This document shows positions 47,983 through 57,713 of a stretch of DNA of 64,000 bases, piece by piece. The position numbers and the translations under genes were made by a program. Source of the DNA: Terebella lapidaria (taxonomy: Eukaryota; Annelida; Polychaeta; Terebellida; Terebellidae); the NCBI GenBank assembly GCA_949152475.1, contig OX424558.1, positions 37,954,651-38,018,650 on the forward strand, read 5' to 3'. The notes under the pieces are model-generated. The model searched no databases and was not told the DNA's origin. It saw only the letters and a list, made by a program, of their open reading frames with translations. How positions within the stretch are numbered: the first letter of the stretch is position 1; each line of letters starts with the position of its first letter.

Positions 47983-49266
47983 ATGACTACTAGACGGGGC
48001 AAATTGGCGGAACAGCAGCTGAAGGCAGCCGTGTCAGACACGGAGCAGCCTGTAGGAGCAGTAGGAGCTGAGCCGTTGCAGATGCCGGTTGCAGAAAAGG
48101 AAGCAGTTCGTCCTGCCGAGCGAAAGCTGTTGCAGCCGGAAATGCAGAAAGCAGTTGCAGAAGAGCCCCTTCGGGTTCCTCAAGGAGTACAGCCTGCAGA
48201 GCAGTTAGCAGAGGCGGAAATTAACTTTCCGGACCAGGCTGGCGATCGGGAACCGGATGCGGAACCGGAAGGCGGAGAGAATTTAGTGGACAACCTGACC
48301 AGATTATTGGCGACCCAAATGGAGGTGTTTCAGCAGCACCTGGCAGTAACCGGAAAGCAGCAGCAGGCAGAAGCAGTACAACAACCCGCACCAAGGGCAG
48401 GAGTAGCCAGATTAATGACATACGACGGAACTGATCCGTGGCCGGAGTATGAGGCTCACCTCCTTGAATACGCTCGGTACTACCGTTGGACAGCAGAGGA
48501 AAAGGCGCTGAACTTATGCGTCAGTTTGAGAGGTAACGCCCGCAGCATACTACTGGATCTGTCCGCGGAGCAGAGACGCAGCTTTGATACGGTTGTGGCG
48601 GCATTAAAACAGCAGTTTTGTCCGGGGGAGAAAACATTTGTTTTCCAGGCGGAATTGCAGACACGGAAATTGCAGCCGGAGGAGGAGCTGTCCGAGCTGG
48701 CCAGAGACATACGGAGCAAGACGCGGCTAGCTTACCCAAAAGCAGATCCGGCAACAACAGAAGTGCTCATGAAGATGCATTTCTGCAACAGCCTGACTAA
48801 CCGAGATATGCGGTTGTCGGTATTGAAAAGCCACCCGGAAACGCTGTCGCAGGCCCTGGCTTTCGCTACCGAGTATGAGAGCATCATGAAAACGGACAAC
48901 AGCAGACCAGCGGAGCGACACCGGACGAGGCAGCTGAACACGGAGCCGGAGTGGAGCCAGCAGGTGAACGAATTGCGGAAGCAAGCCGAGCAGACTCAGC
49001 AGCAGTTGGCGGATCTGATGACTCAGGTCAAGGAAGCGGTTAGCCGGCAGCAGCAGCAGCGCAGTTCCCGAGCGGATTTAGAATGCTTCAACTGTGGCCG
49101 GAAAGGGCATTTTGCCCGAGACTGTAGGCAGCCGAAGCAGCAGCAGCAGCGGCGTCAACCACAACAGCAGCAGTCGCCGCGACAACAGCAGCAGCAGCAG
49201 CCGCAGCAGCAGCAGCAGCAACAACTGCAGCAGCCACGACAGCAGCAGCAGCAGCCGGAAAACTAG
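47983..49266 (+). CDS. gag: Gypsy Gag (capsid and nucleocapsid)
   Basis: 427 codons from ATG. It forms the particle that packages element RNA. The N-terminal ~140 residues are Gln/Glu/Ala-rich. A Ty3-type capsid region follows (~145-310; MTYDGTDPWPEYEAHLLEYA, LSVLKSHPETLSQALAFATE). The nucleocapsid has one CCHC knuckle, CFNCGRKGHFARDC (~368-381). The C-terminus is a long Gln-rich tract encoded by CAG runs. Pol is in the -1 frame, and that frame stays open back to about 49,128, overlapping the Gln tract. I see no textbook slippery heptamer; GGAAAAC before the stop is the nearest. Confidence 0.93.
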   Translation: MTTRRGKLAEQQLKAAVSDTEQPVGAVGAEPLQMPVAEKEAVRPAERKLLQPEMQKAVAEEPLRVPQGVQPAEQLAEAEINFPDQAGDREPDAEPEGGENLVDNLTRLLATQMEVFQQHLAVTGKQQQAEAVQQPAPRAGVARLMTYDGTDPWPEYEAHLLEYARYYRWTAEEKALNLCVSLRGNARSILLDLSAEQRRSFDTVVAALKQQFCPGEKTFVFQAELQTRKLQPEEELSELARDIRSKTRLAYPKADPATTEVLMKMHFCNSLTNRDMRLSVLKSHPETLSQALAFATEYESIMKTDNSRPAERHRTRQLNTEPEWSQQVNELRKQAEQTQQQLADLMTQVKEAVSRQQQQRSSRADLECFNCGRKGHFARDCRQPKQQQQRRQPQQQQSPRQQQQQQPQQQQQQQLQQPRQQQQQPEN

Positions 49267-49328
49267 AGCGGGTCGCGGAAAAGGGGAAATCCGGGACCCG
49301 GAAGAGAGGACACCCCCATAACCGGCAG

Positions 49329-52300
49329 GTGGTTCACGGACCCGGTCCCAGGGGCGAGGTGGGCATGTGTGTGACAGCCAGAGTATGCGGAGAGCCAGTA
49401 ACGCTGATAATCGACACCGGCAGCACTGTCACAATGCTCAACCTACAAACCTGGGAACGGATCCGGAAACCCGGAATGAAGCTGAAGCGGTCGCCGATTC
49501 GTCTTTCAATGGTTGACGGAAGTAACATACGGACACATGGCCGGAAAGAACTCCCACTCAACATCGCAGGAGTAGCTGAGACCGTGACATTCGAGATTGC
49601 AGACTGTGAAGACGAAGGAATACTGGGAATGGATTTCATCCGTTCCCGGATATCCGGCATAAATTTCGACCGAATGACCATGCAGATGGGCAGCCAGGAG
49701 GTGTTCCTCACCATGTTCGAGCAGACCAGGGAGCCGTTTCCGATCAACGCTGTAGCAGATTACCAAATTCCGCCGGAAACGGAACAGCTGATTATAGGAC
49801 AAGCAGAGAGTGTCCGTGAAGCAGAAGGAGTACTAGAAATGCCGCAGGAGCCTACTGAGAAAAGACCTTGGCTGATCGGGAGAACTTTATCCCGGATAAA
49901 GCAAGGAACAGTCCCGGTTCGAGTGATCAACGTGATGGCAGAGCCGGTAATCATCAAGAAAGGAGCGCAGTTGGCGACGATGACCACCTTAGCAGCCGGT
50001 TGCAGTGTTGTGCCGTTGGCGGAGCGGAGCAGGAAGGTGCAGATTTCCACGGAGTCGGAGGCCGGGCGGAATTGGAGCGGGTACGAGAAGCTGCGGCAGT
50101 TAGCAGAGCAGACCCAGGATGCAGTGCCGAGTCGTTTCCGCGAGAGAGTAACCGACCTCCTATTTCGGAATAAGCCGACCTTCAGTAATGATGCCGGAGA
50201 ACTGGGGCAGACCAACGAGGTACAACATCAGATAAACACGGGCAGTCACCGGCCGATTAAGCAGCCAGCCAGACGAATTCCGCCAGACAAGAGAGAGCTG
50301 GTGAGCAGTCTGATTCAGGAGATGAAAGACAAGAACGTCATTGAAGAAAGTAGCAGTCCGTGGGCTTCCCCGATTGTCCTCGTGAAGAAAAAGGATGGGA
50401 CCACCCGGTTCTGCGTCGATTACCGGCGGTTAAATGCAGTCACGGAGAAAGATGCTTATCCGTTGCCGAGAATAGACGACACCATAGCAGCCTGTGCAGA
50501 CGCCAAATGGTTCTCCACTCTCGACCTGACCAGTGGCTACTGGCAGGTCGGGATGGATGAAGACGCCCGGAAAAAGTCGGCCTTCTGTGTTCCTGGCGGC
50601 CTTTACCAGTTCAAAGTAATGAGTTTCGGCTTGTGCAATGCTCCGGGTACGTTCGAGCGGTTGATGGAGAAGGTGCTAGGCGGATTGTCCTGGAAGACCT
50701 GCCTCATATATCTGGACGACATCATAGTCTACAGCAAGACCCTGGAGGATCACATCCGTGATCTTCAGGAGGTGTTCAGCAAGCTGAGAGAGGCAGACCT
50801 AAAAGTCAAACCGTCAAAATGCAAGTTCTTCCAGCCGGAGGTGTCTTTCCTAGGTCACATAGTCGGCAGAGACGGTATCCGCACCGACCCGGCAAAAACG
50901 GAGGCAGTACGGAAGTGGCGGACACCCACCAACCTGACGGAGCTGCGCAGTTTTCTGGGACTTTGCTCCTATTACCGGAAGTTCGTGCCGAAGTTCTCCG
51001 AGATTGCAGCGCCGCTGAATCACTTGACGGAAAAAGGGGTGCCGTTCCGGTGGCAGACGGAGCAAGAGCAGGCATTTGCAGAGTTGAAGAACCGCCTAGT
51101 ATCGGCACCGATACTCGGGTACCCAAGGGAGCAAGGCCGATATATCCTGGACACGGACGCCAGTCACACCGGGCTGGGAGCAGTACTGTCACAGAAGCAG
51201 GGCAACCAGGAGCGGGTGATAACCTACTTGAGCCGCAGCCTAACCAAAGAAGAACGGAGATACTGTGTCACCCGGAAGGAGCTCCTGGCGGTTGTGTTTG
51301 CGGTACAGAAGAATAAGCAGTACTTGCTGGGACGACACTTCCTTCTTCGCACGGATCATGGCAGTCTTACCTGGCTCATGAATTTCAAGGAGCCCCAGGG
51401 GCAGGTAGCCCGGTGGATTGAGCTCCTGAGTGAGTTTCATTTCGACATCGAACATCGTCCGGGGCGAATCCATAATAATGCGGATGCCTTGTCCAGATCC
51501 CCATGCAGCCAATGCGGAAAAATCGACTGGAAACAAGCCAAGATAGACGCCTGGAACTACGGAGAAAGGATCCGGCAGACACGAAGTGAAGAAACTCCTC
51601 AGCCCAAGCCAAGGAAAGGGGGACGCTGGAAGCGGTCAAGGGGATCGGGCGGAGAAGCAGAACTGACGGAGGAAGCAGTCCCAAGGAAGGCGGTTGCAGT
51701 AGCGGAGAAAGCAGCGTCCCGGAAGCCGGTTGCGGTTGCGGTGACGGAGAAAGCAGCGTCCCGGAAGCCGGTTGCGGTTGCGGTGACGGAGAAAGCAGCG
51801 TCCCGGAAGCCGGTTGCGGTTGCGGTGACGGAGAAAGCAGCGTCCCGGAAGCCGGTTGCGGTTGCGGTGACGGAGAAAGCAGCGTCCCGGAAGCCGGTTG
51901 CGGTGACGGAGAAAGCAGCGTCCCGGAAGCCGGTTGCGGTTGCGGTGACGGAGGAAGCAGTGTCCCGGAAGCCGGTTGCGGTTGCGGTGACAGAGAAGGC
52001 AGTTCCAGGAAAAGCGGATGCGGTTGCAGAGCAGATTAGGCTGGCGGAAAATGCGGACCAGGATACTGTGCTGGGGCAGAAATATCGACCAGATGATTTG
52101 CGGAGAATGCAGCAAGCAGAACCTTGGTACCCACTGGTGACGTCGCTGGTCGACGGGAGCGGTACAGCTGGCAGTGCAGACTTTTCCAGCATGAGCAGTG
52201 AGGAGAAAGTGCTGTACGGGATGCGGAAGACCTTGCTGAAAGTCGACGGAGTAGTCTACCGGAAATGGAAAACGGCAGAAGGAACCAGCCGAATGCAGTT

Positions 52301-53492
52301 AATAACCCCGAAGGAGCTGAGACAGGAGATTTTCTGTCTAGCCCATCAGAGCCGGACGGGAGGACACCTCGGAAGCAGAAGGATGGCGGCTAGCATTCGG
52401 AGGCGGTATTTCTGGCCGGCTATGATGCGGGACATAAAGCAGTGGGTGCTGAGCTGTGACGAATGTGCGTCAAGAAGTATGCAGAACTTGAAACGATCTC
52501 CGATGCAGAAATACCGGGTTGGAGCGCCCATGGAGAGGGTGGCAATGGACGTGATGGGTCCGTTACCTAAGTCCACCCGGGGGAACCGGTACATCTTAGT
52601 AATCGGCGATTACTTCACCAAGTGGGTAGAGGCTTACCCGATGCCGGATCAGGAAGCGGTGACGGTTGCGGACATACTCGTCAACCAGTTTGCAGCGCGG
52701 TACGGCATCCCAATGGAGATCCACACCGACCAAGGCAGAAATTTCGAGTCCGACTTGCTGAGAAATGTTTGCAGAATCCTGGGGATTCACAAGACACGGA
52801 CAACCGCTTTCCGACCTCAGTCGGACGGTTTCATTGAGCGATTCAACCGGACGCTGCAGCAGATCCTGAGCCTGTACGTAAGCGAGCGGCAGACCAACTG
52901 GGATCAGCTAGTACCGTTGGCGATGGCAGCTTACCGGAGTACCCCGCAGGAGACAACCGGGCAGAGTCCCAACTTGCTGATGCTGGGCAGAGAAGTCAAC
53001 ACTCCGGTAGAGTTACTGATTGGCAGACCGCCGGGAGAATCAACAGCAGAAGTAACAGAGTATGGCAGTCAGCTCCGGGAGCGACTAGAAGCGGTATACA
53101 AGGCGGTTCGAGCGAAATCTGGCAGAGAAATGGAACGGCAGAAGAAGCTGTATGACCGGAGGAAGGTCGACAACCAGTTCCAGCCAGGAGACCGAGTGTG
53201 GATGGCGGTCAAAACACGGAAGAAGGGCAAAGCTCCCAAGTTGCAGAGGAAGTGGAGCGGTCCAAAGCTAGTGCTGAGCAGATTTACCGACGTGACCTAC
53301 GAGATTGCAGAGAGTGAAACTCGACAGAAGGTGGTTCACTTCGATTTGCTGAAACCGTATAATGGTGTCAAGCATCCGAGATGGATGAAGCGGAGAATGG
53401 CGGATTCCTGGAGGCAGACGGAGCCGCCGAAGCAGAGTAGTGTTCCGGAGACGGAACCGACGGTCTCTGAGTCGGATACGGACTCGGAGTAA
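49329..53492 (+). CDS. pol: Gypsy Pol: protease, RT, RNase H, integrase
   Basis: 1,387 codons counted from a GTG; the open frame extends upstream into gag, so this is not a true start. Protease IIDTGST (~28). RT FSTLDLTSGYW, FGLCNAPGTF and YLDDIIVY (~395-465). RNase H DTDASHTGLGAVL (~607). Integrase zinc motif H-H-C-C (HQSRTGGH, CDEC; ~1005-1045). Catalytic D,D,E: VAMDVMGP, HTDQGRNF, GFIERFNRT (~1073, 1133, 1169). A GPY/F-like end: KWSGPKLVLSRF. All catalytic residues are present. Between RNase H and integrase sits an unusual 14-residue tandem repeat. No stop or frameshift, consistent with a young copy. Confidence 0.95.
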   Translation: MVHGPGPRGEVGMCVTARVCGEPVTLIIDTGSTVTMLNLQTWERIRKPGMKLKRSPIRLSMVDGSNIRTHGRKELPLNIAGVAETVTFEIADCEDEGILGMDFIRSRISGINFDRMTMQMGSQEVFLTMFEQTREPFPINAVADYQIPPETEQLIIGQAESVREAEGVLEMPQEPTEKRPWLIGRTLSRIKQGTVPVRVINVMAEPVIIKKGAQLATMTTLAAGCSVVPLAERSRKVQISTESEAGRNWSGYEKLRQLAEQTQDAVPSRFRERVTDLLFRNKPTFSNDAGELGQTNEVQHQINTGSHRPIKQPARRIPPDKRELVSSLIQEMKDKNVIEESSSPWASPIVLVKKKDGTTRFCVDYRRLNAVTEKDAYPLPRIDDTIAACADAKWFSTLDLTSGYWQVGMDEDARKKSAFCVPGGLYQFKVMSFGLCNAPGTFERLMEKVLGGLSWKTCLIYLDDIIVYSKTLEDHIRDLQEVFSKLREADLKVKPSKCKFFQPEVSFLGHIVGRDGIRTDPAKTEAVRKWRTPTNLTELRSFLGLCSYYRKFVPKFSEIAAPLNHLTEKGVPFRWQTEQEQAFAELKNRLVSAPILGYPREQGRYILDTDASHTGLGAVLSQKQGNQERVITYLSRSLTKEERRYCVTRKELLAVVFAVQKNKQYLLGRHFLLRTDHGSLTWLMNFKEPQGQVARWIELLSEFHFDIEHRPGRIHNNADALSRSPCSQCGKIDWKQAKIDAWNYGERIRQTRSEETPQPKPRKGGRWKRSRGSGGEAELTEEAVPRKAVAVAEKAASRKPVAVAVTEKAASRKPVAVAVTEKAASRKPVAVAVTEKAASRKPVAVAVTEKAASRKPVAVTEKAASRKPVAVAVTEEAVSRKPVAVAVTEKAVPGKADAVAEQIRLAENADQDTVLGQKYRPDDLRRMQQAEPWYPLVTSLVDGSGTAGSADFSSMSSEEKVLYGMRKTLLKVDGVVYRKWKTAEGTSRMQLITPKELRQEIFCLAHQSRTGGHLGSRRMAASIRRRYFWPAMMRDIKQWVLSCDECASRSMQNLKRSPMQKYRVGAPMERVAMDVMGPLPKSTRGNRYILVIGDYFTKWVEAYPMPDQEAVTVADILVNQFAARYGIPMEIHTDQGRNFESDLLRNVCRILGIHKTRTTAFRPQSDGFIERFNRTLQQILSLYVSERQTNWDQLVPLAMAAYRSTPQETTGQSPNLLMLGREVNTPVELLIGRPPGESTAEVTEYGSQLRERLEAVYKAVRAKSGREMERQKKLYDRRKVDNQFQPGDRVWMAVKTRKKGKAPKLQRKWSGPKLVLSRFTDVTYEIAESETRQKVVHFDLLKPYNGVKHPRWMKRRMADSWRQTEPPKQSSVPETEPTVSESDTDSE
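51706..52026 (+). repeat. 42-bp in-frame tandem repeat in pol
   Basis: About eight copies of a 14-residue unit (TEKAASRKPVAVAV). One copy is two residues short and the last two are diverged. All lengths are multiples of three, so the frame is kept. It sits in the tether between RNase H and integrase. Confidence 0.9.
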
Positions 53493-54241
53493 AGCCGCAG
53501 AGGACGAAGAAATATGAGAAGACGGAGTGAGCTGTAGAGCAGGAGAAGGAGATAGCTGAGACCCTGGTAAAACGTTGAGTTCCGGCAGAGAGCGACCGCA
53601 AGAAGTTGGAACAGTGAGCAAGTGCTGGTTCCGGAAACAGGGCGGAGAAAGGAAGCAGAGCGGAAAGCGGTGCAGAGACCGGATAGAGACATCCTAGAGG
53701 TTCTGACTGGTTTGAGCGCATAGTCAACCAGTCCAGGGTAGCGGCCAGGGGTCCAGAAGAACCTGGGTTAGCGGTCTAGTATCTCCAGAGAAGCAGCTAC
53801 ACGTCTTCCGTATTCAGAGAATTAAGACGGAAAAGTTTTCCGGCTGTAGACAACCAACCGGAGTTTCCACTTAGCAGAGACAGCAAACCGGCTGCAGATC
53901 GACAGAAGCGGTGAAACATCATTCCAGATAGGAAGGGCCCTCCTTCTGGACAAGAATGTATGCAGTTTCCAGTGTCGACAAGCAGTAATACCAATGAGCA
54001 AATATGCAGTTGACGAAGCAGTACAGATGGCGGAAACGCCCAACTTGCAGTCTAGATGTTCGTCTGTGAGGCAGATTCAACTGGCTGAGACTCTATTCAA
54101 CCCTCCTGATGGCAGAGATACTTCAAAATTGCAGATACTTCGCTCGGAGAAGCAGTTGAAAGGGAGCCGGAAAAACCCGGAGAAGCCGGTTGAGCCGGAG
54201 ACGGACACCTCTCGGTTAACGGTTGAGTTTTTGCATAATTG

Positions 54242-54310
54242 TGACGTCACTCCTGAGGCAGCCAATCAGCGTGGAGCTTTTCAAATCACGTGAGCAGAAA
54301 GGGTATAAAA
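54242..54310 (+). promoter_or_regulatory. internal promoter P2 for ORF3
   Basis: TGACGTCA at 54,242-54,249, CCAAT at 54,262-54,266, TCACGTGA at 54,286-54,293 and TATAAAA at 54,304-54,310. Same boxes in the same order as the LTR promoter. ORF3 begins 235 bp downstream. Confidence 0.7.
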
Positions 54311-54544
54311 GGGCCTTGAAATCGGGCTCTGACAGCAGTTGGAGAGCAGACCTCGAGCTGTGCACATCGCAGACAAAGTTTGGCGGAATCGAATCAAGTC
54401 CAGCATTTTCCGGCAGCGACAGATTTTGCAGTGAAAAACGACTAAGTGTTTCCCGGAAGACCACCAGTCCGGAGAAGCGGTGCAGAAGCGGTGCAGTAAA
54501 AGCGGTGCAGTAGATCGACAATTTCAGTTTCCCGGCCTTCCAGA

Positions 54545-55246
54545 ATGGCCTACTCGGCGTTCCTTGAAAGACAAGATCGCGGCCGGAGCAGAGATTGGGC
54601 AAGCCCTCAGCCACTGGATTATAGCCGGCTGTGTAAGCGGTGTGACCGGATGTTCGAGAGTGCGAGGGACAGGAGACGGCATGTGTGCCCAGCCCAGAGA
54701 TTTCATTGCTGTTTGTGTGCCTTCTACGGCAACCGGGCGAACGACCTAAGGCGGCATCTCCGGGAGATGCACGGCTGGAAGTACCCTTCCGGGAACCGTC
54801 CTCCTCAGGACGAGGCAACCCTCAACCATGTGGGAACCTTTGATTCGGCCTGGCGGGGAACAGCAACGCAGTCCCGGCGAAGGCGGTTCCGGAGATTCTG
54901 CACACAGTCACCTAGGGAGAATCCAGTTCCGGAAACTTATGCGGACCAGCTTCCGTTTGGACCTGACTGGGATGCCGGAGCAGCAGCTCCCATCGAACAA
55001 CCGGAACCGATCGATCCTCCGGTTTGGGTTCCGGATCCGCAGGGCTGTCTTAGGGCAGCGGAAGACTCATCTCCGGAAGATTGGGAGCCGGAACTGGTGA
55101 TATCGAAGAAACCAGAAGAGGAAGTTCAGCCGGTGGAAGACTGGGAGGCAGAGATCCGGGTGTGGGAATATAAACCACCTTCTCCCACCCCGGACACGGA
55201 ATCGGAGACTTCCGAGTACCACACCGCGGATGAGGAGGAACCTTGA
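54545..55246 (+). CDS. Gypsy accessory ORF3, zinc-finger protein
   Basis: 233 codons from ATG. The N-terminus has a C2HC-like finger (CKRCDRMFESARDRRRHVC, ~30-48) and then a C2H2 finger (CCLC...HLREMH, C-x2-C-x12-H-x4-H, ~55-76). The rest is Pro/Glu-rich and acidic at the C-terminus (TESETSEYHTADEEEP), like an activation domain. No envelope features: no signal peptide or membrane segment. It lies on the element's sense strand with its own TATA promoter. A nucleic-acid-binding role, in regulation or packaging, is inferred only. I do not recognise a named family. Confidence 0.75.
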   Translation: MAYSAFLERQDRGRSRDWASPQPLDYSRLCKRCDRMFESARDRRRHVCPAQRFHCCLCAFYGNRANDLRRHLREMHGWKYPSGNRPPQDEATLNHVGTFDSAWRGTATQSRRRRFRRFCTQSPRENPVPETYADQLPFGPDWDAGAAAPIEQPEPIDPPVWVPDPQGCLRAAEDSSPEDWEPELVISKKPEEEVQPVEDWEAEIRVWEYKPPSPTPDTESETSEYHTADEEEP

Positions 55247-55389
55247 GGCGGATGGCAGAGTAGCAGTGGACGGAGGCGGATGGCAGAGTAGCGGTTGACG
55301 GAGGCGGTTGGCAGTGTAGCGGTAGACGGAGACGGTTGGCAGTTTGGCGGAGACGGAAGAAGCGGTGGCAGTTAGCAGCAACAACACGG

Positions 55390-55409
55390 AAAAAAAAAAA
55401 AAAAAAAAA
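55390..55409 (+). repeat. A20 tract between ORF3 and ORF4
   Basis: Uninterrupted run of 20 A just after the ORF3 3' end and about 70 bp before promoter P3. It may be a fossil poly(A) tail marking how the downstream gene module was acquired. Confidence 0.8.
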
Positions 55410-55457
55410 TTATTTATCCAAGAAGACCACCAGAAGGCGTTGCAGTTTGCTGAGCAG

Positions 55458-55507
55458 CCAATCACCAAGCAGATAAGCCAGTCACGTGACTTCCAGAGAC
55501 TATAAAA
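55458..55507 (+). promoter_or_regulatory. internal promoter P3 for ORF4
   Basis: CCAAT at 55,458-55,462, GTCACGTGAC at 55,481-55,490 (identical to the LTR box) and TATAAAA at 55,501-55,507, 79 bp before the ORF4 ATG. No full TGACGTCA seen. Confidence 0.7.
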
Positions 55508-55585
55508 GGGGCAGTTAGCTGTTACCGGACGCAGAAGGCAGTTTGCTGTAGCTGAGTCAACATCGACACAAAGCAGAGAATCAGA

Positions 55586-57448
55586 ATGCCGAAAGTAAAG
55601 ACAACACCCCGCAAGCCCCGCCCTCACCGGTGTGGAGACTGCAACCTTGAATTCAAGAGCAAGCACACGTTGCTCCGGCATGTCACGGAGCAGCACACGA
55701 GTGAAGTCACCGTCTTCGCCTGTCCGCAGTGTGACCATTGGAGCAGACGGAAAGAGGGGACACAGAAGCATCTGCAGTCCCGGCACGCAATGGACGCAAA
55801 CCCGATTCGACTAAGGGTTGGCAGAGAGCAGTTTGAGGAGAAAAGCCTCCGGTCCAAGATGACCCCACGGAAAAGCAAGAAGCCGGTAACACGGCTTGAC
55901 CAGTTGTCGGATACGGAGTCGGAGTCGGGAGGTTCGGTTTCGTCCCGGACCCGGTACCGTTCCGGTACCCAGTCGGTGGCCACACTAGCAGCCGACGTTT
56001 CGTCCACGGAAGCGGAGAGCAGTTCGGAAGAGGAAGCGGAGCTGAAAATCATGGCAAGTGAAGACGAGTTGCAAGAACCAGGAGACCCGAAGCCGGTTAA
56101 GCCGCCTGTGACCCGGAGTTCTTCCCGGAACACCTCCCGGAAAAACAGCCCAGACCCATCTCGAGGTACCGGAGCCGATCGAGACCGCGGAAAGAAGCGG
56201 AGTCGCAGCCGTTCGCCGGATAAATCCGGACGACATCAACGACGGGAATATAGGAAGGAGAGCCCGGAGCGAGCCAAAGACCGAGGCGGAGAACGTGGCC
56301 GAGAGGAGAAACGACACACCCCACCCAAGTCTTCCGGAGGCAGCGTCAAAGGAAAAGGGAAGGGGGTGTATGACTACAAGTTCCGGCTGTTGGAGGAAGG
56401 TTCCAGCGGAGCAACGGCAGAAGTGGGAGTGGCGGACATTGCGGAAATGCAGAGCCGAGACGATGAGGAAGACCTTTTCCGGAGTCCACCTCCGAGAACA
56501 AGTAGCAGTGGCAGAGCAGTGAGCAGTGTGATTGTCCGGCCCGGAGGCGGAGCAGAAAGCAGATCCAGCGGCCGAGCCGATAGCAGAGCAGATAGCCGAG
56601 CCGATAGCAGAGCAGATAGCAGAGTAGATAGCAGAGCAGATGGCCGAGCGGACAGCAGACCCATTGGCAGATCAGGAGGCAGACCAGAGACCAAAACGGA
56701 AGGCGGAACCCGGAGCAGAGCTGGCAGTGAGACGGAGACCCGAGGATCCACGGAGCGAACTTTACCGGCAACCATTCAAGCAGTAGCCGGAAGCAGAACC
56801 AGTTCAGCGGCTAGGGATGACGGAATGGAGTCTTCCGCGTCTGAACGAAGCCATGCGGACGTGCAGAGAGCCCGGAGGAGTATCCTGGTAGACCAAGCCA
56901 GAGCTACACCCGGAATCCTGTCTCCGGTGGAGACCCGGCCTCGACAGTCTTCCAGTGAGCGGTCCGGAAGGAGCCAAGTCCGAGCGCCAACCCAGAGTCC
57001 ACCCTACACATTCTACCCGTTTGGCGGTCCTTCAACTCAACCGTGTCCGTCACATTGTTTCCCGGTGAATATTGGGGGACGGAGCGCTTCCGTCTTTGCG
57101 CCCGCAGTCCCGGAGCACGCCAGATACTATGCAGTACGTTGGGGACCGGAGCAGTGGGGGCCAGCCGAGATGAGAGACTCCGGCGTCTACGTGGAGACCA
57201 TGGAGCAGAGAGAGTCACCGTTTGGTCTCGTCCCGACCCGTCAGATCGTCCGGATCCCAGATTGGTCCATCCGGGACGAACGCCTCAGGAATGGGTTCTA
57301 CGTCCCGCCCCAGTGGAGCCTCCATGATCCCGATCTTCTCCCGGTTGATGCCAGAGGAACAAGCTTCGGACGACCGTTGGTGCCACAGACCATTCCACCT
57401 CGTCCGCCGTCGGGGAGCAGTTCGCGCCGTGATACTGGTGGGCAGTAG
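55586..57448 (+). CDS. Gypsy accessory ORF4, two C2H2 fingers plus RS/RD-rich protein
   Basis: 620 codons from ATG. Two C2H2 fingers at the N-terminus: C16-C19-H32-H37 and C46-C49-H62-H67. A long disordered region follows, rich in Ser/Arg/Asp/Glu, with RSRSRSPDKS and an ADSR repeat (56,570-56,670). The C-terminal ~140 residues are a compact Pro/aromatic domain (PYTFYPFGGPS, YYAVRWGPEQWG, VRIPDWSIRD). The SR-like block suggests RNA binding; function unknown. It ends about 250 bp before the polypurine tract. With ORF3 it occupies the env position. Confidence 0.78.
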   Translation: MPKVKTTPRKPRPHRCGDCNLEFKSKHTLLRHVTEQHTSEVTVFACPQCDHWSRRKEGTQKHLQSRHAMDANPIRLRVGREQFEEKSLRSKMTPRKSKKPVTRLDQLSDTESESGGSVSSRTRYRSGTQSVATLAADVSSTEAESSSEEEAELKIMASEDELQEPGDPKPVKPPVTRSSSRNTSRKNSPDPSRGTGADRDRGKKRSRSRSPDKSGRHQRREYRKESPERAKDRGGERGREEKRHTPPKSSGGSVKGKGKGVYDYKFRLLEEGSSGATAEVGVADIAEMQSRDDEEDLFRSPPPRTSSSGRAVSSVIVRPGGGAESRSSGRADSRADSRADSRADSRVDSRADGRADSRPIGRSGGRPETKTEGGTRSRAGSETETRGSTERTLPATIQAVAGSRTSSAARDDGMESSASERSHADVQRARRSILVDQARATPGILSPVETRPRQSSSERSGRSQVRAPTQSPPYTFYPFGGPSTQPCPSHCFPVNIGGRSASVFAPAVPEHARYYAVRWGPEQWGPAEMRDSGVYVETMEQRESPFGLVPTRQIVRIPDWSIRDERLRNGFYVPPQWSLHDPDLLPVDARGTSFGRPLVPQTIPPRPPSGSSSRRDTGGQ

Positions 57449-57700
57449 TCGTCGCAAGTCGTCGCAAGTCAAGTCGGCGCAAGGAGAAGAAAGAAGAACC
57501 GTTTCCCGGATTCTAGTATAATTAAGAGTTAAAAAGTGGGAAACGGAACAAGCAAGATATCCGGGTACAGTGACGGTAAACTAGTTAAGAGGTACCAGTA
57601 CCCGGATCACGGAAACAAGTTGTGTTTGATTTTACGGACAGTTTAACGGTTGACAATTTGTATATATGTGATATTGTTCTGTTCGGGACGAACAGAGTCT

Positions 57701-57713
57701 AAGGAAGGGGGAG
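57701..57713 (+). other. polypurine tract
   Basis: AAGGAAGGGGGAG, all purine, directly before the 3' LTR. Primes plus-strand DNA synthesis. Confidence 0.85.

Noticed and set aside
49250..49266. GGAAAAC before the gag stop as a -1 slippery site
   Set aside because: Frame relation fits (-1), but the heptamer does not match X XXY YYZ; mechanism of Pol expression left open.
50806..52192. Several 100-200 codon ORFs antisense or out of frame to pol
   Set aside because: GC-rich shadows of pol; the repetitive ones follow the 42-bp repeat.
53994..54293. 99-codon ORF between pol and ORF3
   Set aside because: Overlaps promoter P2 and has no recognisable domain; probably chance.
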